From: JAQWBS01 sp047975765
GTDB taxonomy: Bacteria > Pseudomonadota > Alphaproteobacteria > RF32 > CAG-239
Direction: 5' to 3'
DNA: 44,820 nt
Assembly: GCA_047975765.1 (NCBI GenBank)
Contig: JBKEEF010000023.1
Coordinates: 1-44,820 of the forward strand
This document shows positions 40,802 to 44,820 of this stretch, in pieces (position 1 is the first letter of the stretch; each line of letters begins with the position of its first letter). The notes under the pieces are model-generated. The model was not told the DNA's origin and searched no databases. It worked only from the letters and a program-made list of their open reading frames with translations. The position numbers and the translations under genes are program-made.

Positions 40802-41170
40802 TTGGCTCGTATAGCTGGTGTAAATATTCCAACTGCCAAAAGAGTAGAAGTAGCTTTAACTTATATTTTTGGTATTGGTAAAAAATCTGCTCAAGACATT
40901 TGTGAAAAATCTGGGATCACTTCTGAACGCCGCGTTCATCAGTTGACTGATGATGAGGTGTCTAAGATTCGTGAAGTAATTGATGCTGATTTCCTCGTGG
41001 AAGGTGAGCTTCGTCGTGAAGTTAACGTAAACATCAAAAGATTGATGGATCTTGGATGTTACAGAGGTTTGAGACATCGTAAGGGTTTACCTGTTCGTGG
41101 ACAAAGTACTAAGCAAAATGCTAGAACACGTAAGGGTAAACGTAAAACTGTTGCGAACAAGAAGAAATAA
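40802..41170 (+). CDS. rpsM: 30S ribosomal protein S13 (uS13)
   Basis: A 30S head protein that contacts S19 and the 50S subunit. The start is TTG 40802 with GGAG 8 bp upstream. This gives 122 residues starting MARIAGVNIPTAKRVEV, exactly the family N terminus. A longer frame from 40742 would add 20 unrelated residues. The C terminus has RHRKGLPVRGQSTKQNART. A TTG start on a highly expressed ribosomal gene is unusual. Confidence 0.97.
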   Translation: MARIAGVNIPTAKRVEVALTYIFGIGKKSAQDICEKSGITSERRVHQLTDDEVSKIREVIDADFLVEGELRREVNVNIKRLMDLGCYRGLRHRKGLPVRGQSTKQNARTRKGKRKTVANKKK

Positions 41171-41183
41171 GGTAGGATAGCAA

Positions 41184-41573
41184 ATGGCAAAAGTAGCTCA
41201 ACGTGTTAAAAAGAAAGAAAAAAAGAATATTACAGCGGGTGTTGCTCACGTAAATTCTTCTTTCAACAACACAAGAATAACAATAACTGATGCTCAAGGC
41301 AACACTGTTGCTTGGTGTACAGCAGGTGCTCAAGGATTTAAAGGTTCTAGAAAATCTACTCCTTATGCTGCACAAATTTCTGCTGAAGAAGCTGGTAAAA
41401 AGGCTCAAGAGCACGGCATGAAAACTTTAGAAGTTGAAGTTAAAGGACCTGGTTCTGGTAGAGAATCTGCGATTAGAGCATTGCAAGCAATAGGTTTTAC
41501 AATCACAGCGATTCGTGATGTTACACCTATTCCACACAATGGTTGTCGTATGAGAAAAAGACGTAGAGTCTAA
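41184..41573 (+). CDS. rpsK: 30S ribosomal protein S11 (uS11)
   Basis: S11 lies on the 30S platform near the mRNA exit. The 129-residue product has GVAHVNSSFNNTRITITDAQ, GAQGFKGSRKSTPYAAQ, and the C-terminal DVTPIPHNGCRMRKRRRV. It lies 13 bp after rpsM, with TAGGATAGCAA before the ATG. Confidence 0.99.
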   Translation: MAKVAQRVKKKEKKNITAGVAHVNSSFNNTRITITDAQGNTVAWCTAGAQGFKGSRKSTPYAAQISAEEAGKKAQEHGMKTLEVEVKGPGSGRESAIRALQAIGFTITAIRDVTPIPHNGCRMRKRRRV

Positions 41574-41676
41574 TTAGATTTTTCAGATGGTGAGGCTGTT
41601 TTCAATGGCCTCGCAGTCTTTTGATTTCTGAAATAAATATATGTGCACACAATATAGTAATAAAGAGGACATACCG

Positions 41677-42684
41677 GTGATTCAAAAGAATTGGCAAGAA
41701 CTTATTAAACCTACTAATTTAGACGTTGTTAACGAAAGTGCAAATAAAGCTAAAATAGTAGTAGAACCTTTGGAAAGAGGTTTTGGATTAACTTTGGGTA
41801 ACGCACTTAGAAGAGTTTTGCTTTCTTCATTACAAGGCGGTGCTGTGACTGCTATCAAAATTGATGGCGTTTTGCACGAGTTTTCAGTTATACCTGGCGT
41901 TAAAGAAGATGTTACTGACATCGTTTTGAACGTTAAAGGTTTGGCTGTTGCTGTTCATGGAGAAGGTCAAAAATCAATTACTCTTAAGGCTGAAGGTCCA
42001 TGCGAAGTTACTGCAGCAATGATTGAGACAGGTCATGATGTTGAAATTAAGAATCCTGATCTCTTCATTTGTACTTTGGATGCAGGTGCGAAAATCAACA
42101 TGGAACTCACAGTTGGAACGGGTAAAGGTTATGTTCCTGCTTACCAAAATAAAGCAGCTGATGCTCCGATTGGTGTGATTGCTGTTGATGCAATTTATTC
42201 TCCTGTTAAGAAAGTTTCTTATAAAGTTGAAAATACTCGTGTTGGTCAAATTACAGACTATGATAAACTAACTCTCGTAATTGAAACAAACAGTGTTATC
42301 ACTCCAGAAGATGCTATCGCATATTCTGCAAGAATTTTGCAAGATCAACTTAAACCTTTCATCAATTTTGATGAACCTGAAGTTGAAACAAAAGCAGAAA
42401 AAGAAGAACTTCCATTTAACAGAAACCTTCTTAAGAAAGTTGAAGAACTTGAACTTTCAGTTCGTTCTGCAAACTGCTTGAAAAATGATAATATTGTTTA
42501 TATTGGTGATTTAGTTCAAAAAACAGAAGCAGAAATGCTCAGAACTCCGAACTTCGGTAGAAAATCTTTGAACGAAATCAAAGAAGTATTGACAAAAATG
42601 GGTATCCACCTCGGCATGGAAGTTGTTGGTTGGCCACCTGAGAATATTGAAGATTTGATTCGTCGCGTTGACGAACACTTCTAA
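41677..42684 (+). CDS. rpoA: RNA polymerase alpha subunit
   Basis: The 335-residue product has an N-terminal dimerisation domain (LERGFGLTLGNALRRVLLSS near residue 31) and a C-terminal domain (about 250-335) with SVRSANCLKNDNIVYIGDLV and TPNFGRKSLNEIKEVL, which contacts UP elements and activators. The start is GTG 41677, giving the alphaproteobacterial N terminus MIQKNWQELIKP, with GAGGA 7 bp upstream. An in-frame ATG at 41641 is not supported by the family. No rpsD precedes it. Confidence 0.97.
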   Translation: MIQKNWQELIKPTNLDVVNESANKAKIVVEPLERGFGLTLGNALRRVLLSSLQGGAVTAIKIDGVLHEFSVIPGVKEDVTDIVLNVKGLAVAVHGEGQKSITLKAEGPCEVTAAMIETGHDVEIKNPDLFICTLDAGAKINMELTVGTGKGYVPAYQNKAADAPIGVIAVDAIYSPVKKVSYKVENTRVGQITDYDKLTLVIETNSVITPEDAIAYSARILQDQLKPFINFDEPEVETKAEKEELPFNRNLLKKVEELELSVRSANCLKNDNIVYIGDLVQKTEAEMLRTPNFGRKSLNEIKEVLTKMGIHLGMEVVGWPPENIEDLIRRVDEHF

Positions 42685-42693
42685 GATTTTACA

Positions 42694-42776
42694 AGAGGGT
42701 TATCATACTTGATATTTTTTCTTTCGTGTAGTTTTTCTACACTTCACTCAAAAATATCTTCGTAGCATAACCCTCT
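42694..42776. repeat. Intergenic palindromic repeat, copy C (rpoA-rplQ gap)
   Basis: Three nested stems: AGAGGGTTAT (42694-42703) with ATAACCCTCT (42767-42776), GATATTTTT (42711-42719) with AAAAATATC (42750-42758), and GTGTAG (42726-42731) with CTACAC (42737-42742). The right side from TTCACTCAAAA to CGTAGC has the same spacing as copy B3 after tuf. A further hairpin, AGTTAGA with TCTAACT, follows at 42797-42815. The 224-bp gap to rplQ holds no ORF. Confidence 0.75.
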
Positions 42777-42908
42777 ATTAAAATTTTATGAAATTGAGTT
42801 AGAGTTTTTCTAACTTATAATTTATCGATATATATCTTTGTGTTTTAGGGTAGTATCGGGTTGTATTATACGCTTTGTGAGCAAAGCATTAGAGAAAAGG
42901 AAAAAATG

Positions 42909-43343
42909 ATGAGACACGGAATGAAACATAGAAAATTCAGCATGACAACAAGCCAAAGAAGAGCTTTGTTTTCAAACTTGACAGTTGCTTTGTTGAACCA
43001 CGAACAAATCAAAATTACTTTGCCTAGAGCAAAAGAACTTAGAACTTTCGCAGACAACATGATTACTTTGGCTAAAAAAGGCGACTTGGCTAGCCGTAGA
43101 AGAGCAATCTCTTTCTTGCGTGATCAAGATGTAGTGTCTAAGCTTTTCTCTACATTGGGTGAAAGATATAAAGACCGTAATGGTGGTTACACTCGCGTTC
43201 TTAAAGCTGGTTTCAGATATGGCGATGCTGCTGATATGGCTATCATTGAATTGGTAGACAGAGATGTTGCTGCTAAAGGTGCTGAAGACTTGGCAAGAGT
43301 TGCAGTTGAAAAAGCTGCTGCTGAGGCTGCAAAGGCTGAATAG
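42909..43343 (+). CDS. rplQ: 50S ribosomal protein L17 (bL17)
   Basis: The last gene of the alpha operon; the protein lies near the tunnel exit. The 144-residue product begins MRHGMKHRKFSMTTSQRRAL, with ALLNHEQIKITLPRAKELR and GGYTRVLKAGFRYGDAADMA. ATG 42909 has AAGGA at 7 bp; the adjacent ATG 42906 is closer. The C terminus is alanine- and glutamate-rich. Confidence 0.98.
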   Translation: MRHGMKHRKFSMTTSQRRALFSNLTVALLNHEQIKITLPRAKELRTFADNMITLAKKGDLASRRRAISFLRDQDVVSKLFSTLGERYKDRNGGYTRVLKAGFRYGDAADMAIIELVDRDVAAKGAEDLARVAVEKAAAEAAKAE

Positions 43344-43365
43344 TTTTTATCTAAAACTTATAAGA

Positions 43366-43397
43366 AAGCGAATCGGATTATTTCGGTTCGCTTTTTT
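43366..43397 (+). terminator. Intrinsic terminator after rplQ
   Basis: A 10-bp stem, AAGCGAATCG with CGGTTCGCTT (one G-T pair), has an 8-nt loop and runs into T residues. It closes the ribosomal protein cluster. Confidence 0.9.
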
Positions 43398-43426
43398 TGT
43401 TTTAACTCGTAAAATTGAGAGGTAAT

Positions 43427-43729
43427 GTGGAAAAATTAGTTAGAGATAAAATTCCTAAAATTATTATAGCAAGAGGAGAGTTTGCAGATGATAAAACCTA
43501 TAGGGAAATGCTTTTGTTGAAGGTTAGAGAAGAAGCAGATGAAGTTGTCGAGGCAAAGACTAGAGAAGATTTGCTCTTTGAATTAGCTGATATCAGAGAG
43601 GTCTTGTGGGCAGTTATGACTTGTTTTGGAATTTCTGAAGAAGAAGTTTCTATTATTCAAAAAAACAAAAAGGAAAGTAGGGGAGCTTTTGATAAAAAAT
43701 ATATTTTGAAAATGGAAGATAAATCATGA
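43427..43729 (+). CDS. MazG-like nucleotide pyrophosphohydrolase
   Basis: A 100-residue all-alpha NTP pyrophosphatase-like protein. The VEKLVRDKIPKII N terminus, the VREEADEVVEA helix with paired acidic residues, and LLFELADIREVLWAV match the PRA-PH/MazG-like family of phosphoribosyl-ATP or house-cleaning pyrophosphohydrolases. The start is GTG 43427 with GAGG 5 bp upstream; an in-frame TTG at 43415 precedes that site. It overlaps the next gene by 4 bp (ATGA). The substrate is unknown. Confidence 0.82.
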   Translation: MEKLVRDKIPKIIIARGEFADDKTYREMLLLKVREEADEVVEAKTREDLLFELADIREVLWAVMTCFGISEEEVSIIQKNKKESRGAFDKKYILKMEDKS

Positions 43730-44202
43730 AAAAATATAATCGAATTTGTGTAATTGGAAATTCTGGAGCAGGTAAGTCAACGTTTTCAAGAAAACTAGCT
43801 GAAAAATTGAATTACCCTCTTTGTCATATAGATAAAATTATCTGGAAAGCAGGATGGAAAGAGGTTTCAGATGAAGAACGTTTAGAAAAAATTCAAGAAT
43901 TTATTGCTCAGGATAAATGGATATTTGATGGTAATGCAAAGTCAACATATGGTATCCGCTTGGCAAAAGCTGATTTGGTTATTTTTTTAGATTTAAATCC
44001 TTTGCTATGTTGCTATAGGGTAATTTTAAGAATGTTAATGAACGAAAAACGAGAGGATATGGCTTTTTATCGTTACATATTGACTTATAGAAAAAAGATT
44101 GTTCCATTGTTTTATCAAGCTTATGAAAAATATAAGAATAGTGTAGATTTGATTGTTGTGAAGACACCTCAAGAAATAGAAAAGCTTTTAGCTGAATTTT
44201 AG
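43726..44202 (+). CDS. Small P-loop nucleotide kinase (topology modulation protein-like)
   Basis: A 158-residue P-loop NTPase. Walker A is GNSGAGKST (residues 11-19). HIDKIIWKAGWKEVSDEER (residues 34-52) is the substrate-side helix typical of the FlaR/topology modulation AAA_17/18 proteins. WIFDGN and ADLVIFLDLN follow. These proteins resemble adenylate and shikimate kinases but have no firm substrate. The ATGA overlap with the MazG-like gene suggests joint expression, perhaps in nucleotide clean-up. Confidence 0.82.
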   Translation: MKKYNRICVIGNSGAGKSTFSRKLAEKLNYPLCHIDKIIWKAGWKEVSDEERLEKIQEFIAQDKWIFDGNAKSTYGIRLAKADLVIFLDLNPLLCCYRVILRMLMNEKREDMAFYRYILTYRKKIVPLFYQAYEKYKNSVDLIVVKTPQEIEKLLAEF

Positions 44203-44291
44203 TTTCTTTTTATGTAGACAACTTTTTTTGAAAGCGTATAGTGAGTTTAATTAAAAATTATTCTTTTATTATTAATCAAAAGCAAGATGTT

Positions 44292-44489
44292 ATGAAGGTT
44301 ATTAAAATTATCGCTTGTTCGTTTTTGGTTCCCTTCGTGTTTCTTACTTATCTTCCAAAATTTTCTGTGTATGCTTGGAATAAAGTTAAAGGAATCCGTC
44401 GGTTTAGCCTTTCTAGAAAAATTAGATATTTTTTTAGAAGAATTTTTGGAATTTATTCGGAAGTTTTTTCGGAGATGTACTGTTTCTGA
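44292..44489 (+). CDS. Doubtful small membrane-type ORF
   Basis: A 65-codon frame begins MKVIKIIACSFLVPFVFL, a short basic then hydrophobic N terminus that could be a signal or membrane segment, followed by a very basic C-terminal half (GIRRFSLSRKIRYFFRR). The frame is open upstream to a GTG at 44241. There is no good ribosome-binding site. It lies between the kinase gene and a strong terminator. No family is recognised; it may not be translated. Confidence 0.3.
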   Translation: MKVIKIIACSFLVPFVFLTYLPKFSVYAWNKVKGIRRFSLSRKIRYFFRRIFGIYSEVFSEMYCF

Positions 44490-44492
44490 ATT

Positions 44493-44534
44493 AAAAAGAG
44501 TTTTCATATTCGAAAGAATGAAAACTCTTTTTTT
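44493..44534 (+). terminator. Intrinsic terminator
   Basis: A 15-bp stem, AAAAAGAGTTTTCAT with ATGAAAACTCTTTTT, has a 10-nt loop and continues into T residues. It closes the MazG-like/kinase unit. Confidence 0.88.
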
Positions 44535-44560
44535 GTTGTCTTTTGAGTTTCATTTACTAT
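44533..44560 (+). promoter_or_regulatory. Possible promoter for the histidine-phosphatase locus
   Basis: TTGTTG (44533-44538) and TACTAT (44555-44560) are spaced by 16 bp, 34 bp before the ATG at 44594. Confidence 0.35.
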
Positions 44561-44593
44561 AGTGAGGACATTGATAAAAAAGGTGGTGAAAAA

Positions 44594-44820
44594 ATGGCTA
44601 AAAATTTTTATATCTTCAGACATGGGGAAACGGATTATAATCATCGCACGATATGGTAAGTGCAAAAATTTGACATAGAGCTAAATGCAAAAGGTCTTGA
44701 GCAAGCTTATGACATGGCGGACCGTCTAACAGATAAGAAAAAAGAAATCAACTTTACAAGTCCAATAAAACGTCCCAATCAAACACAAGAAATTATAGCT
44801 CAAAAGAAAGATACAACCAA
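44594..44820 (+). pseudogene. Histidine phosphatase (phosphoglycerate mutase family), interrupted by an in-frame TAA; cut by window end
   Basis: ATG 44594 behind AAGGTGG starts MAKNFYIFRHGETDYNHRTI, with the catalytic RHGET motif. After TGG comes TAA (44657-44659), and the same frame then continues VQKFDIELNAKGLEQAYDMA and later FTSPIKRPNQTQEII. Family members read WQGQ-D-PLN-KG-EQA at this place. A C-to-T change in a glutamine codon (CAA to TAA) therefore explains the stop. Downstream, SPIKRPNQTQE replaces the usual SPLKRAxQTAE, consistent with relaxed constraint. The gene runs off the window. Confidence 0.75.

Overview
The window comes from an AT-rich bacterium, most likely a low-GC alphaproteobacterium. 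No 16S gene is present, so the placement rests on gene order and families. The pointers are miaB-phoH-ybeY-corC-lnt-HTH-trmB in one block, kdsD-lptC-lptA-lptB-rpoN-hpf-ptsN in another, a DUF1150 gene, a ribbon-helix-helix protein of the RHH_4 type common in alphaproteobacteria, and an rpsM-rpsK-rpoA-rplQ operon behind secY-adk without rpsD. The lpt genes and an outer-membrane barrel fragment show a Gram-negative envelope. Shine-Dalgarno sites are mostly clear, and UAG, UAA and UGA are all used as stops.

Layout. 1-250 is the end of an outer-membrane beta-barrel gene. 279-6947 (minus) is a housekeeping cluster for tRNA modification, RNA maturation and lipoprotein acylation. 7143-10761 (plus) is an operon of a TerB-like protein, an unknown coiled-coil protein, YggT, DUF167, FolD and a DedA/YqaA membrane protein. 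10789-12732 (minus) holds infA and an orphan sensor histidine kinase. 12835-13050 is a DUF1150 gene. 13092-18905 (minus) holds the nitrogen-PTS EIIA protein, long-form HPF, sigma-54, the LPS transport genes lptB/A/C and kdsD. 19114-23659 is the str operon (rpsL, rpsG, fusA, tuf) behind a near-consensus promoter and a folded leader. 23660-29138 is an accessory island between tuf and rpsJ. It holds palindromic repeats, two small orphan loci, and a four-gene NAD salvage operon (NMN/NaMN adenylyltransferase, nicotinamidase, nicotinate phosphoribosyltransferase, NAD synthetase), followed by an RHH protein. 29139-43343 is the S10-spc-alpha ribosomal protein supercluster with secY, adk and rpoA. 43427-44820 is a variable tail: a MazG-like pyrophosphohydrolase, a small P-loop kinase, a doubtful small ORF, and a histidine-phosphatase gene interrupted by a stop codon.

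How it works together. The NAD operon encodes a complete route from nicotinamide to NAD (deamidation, phosphoribosylation, adenylylation, amidation). The most unusual feature is upstream of its first two genes. The leaders of nadM and pncA share a compact RNA motif: a covarying hairpin with an 11-nt loop carrying AGGGCT, then a second hairpin whose loop carries AGCC, complementary to the first loop. Each copy is followed by a structure that hides the ribosome-binding site, or could terminate transcription. This looks like a small riboswitch-type element used twice in one operon.

Other points of interest are a family of intergenic palindromic repeats found only in the gaps of the translation operons, a structured leader on the str operon, a tuf gene whose codon usage differs sharply from fusA beside it, and a probable single-base nonsense mutation in the last gene.
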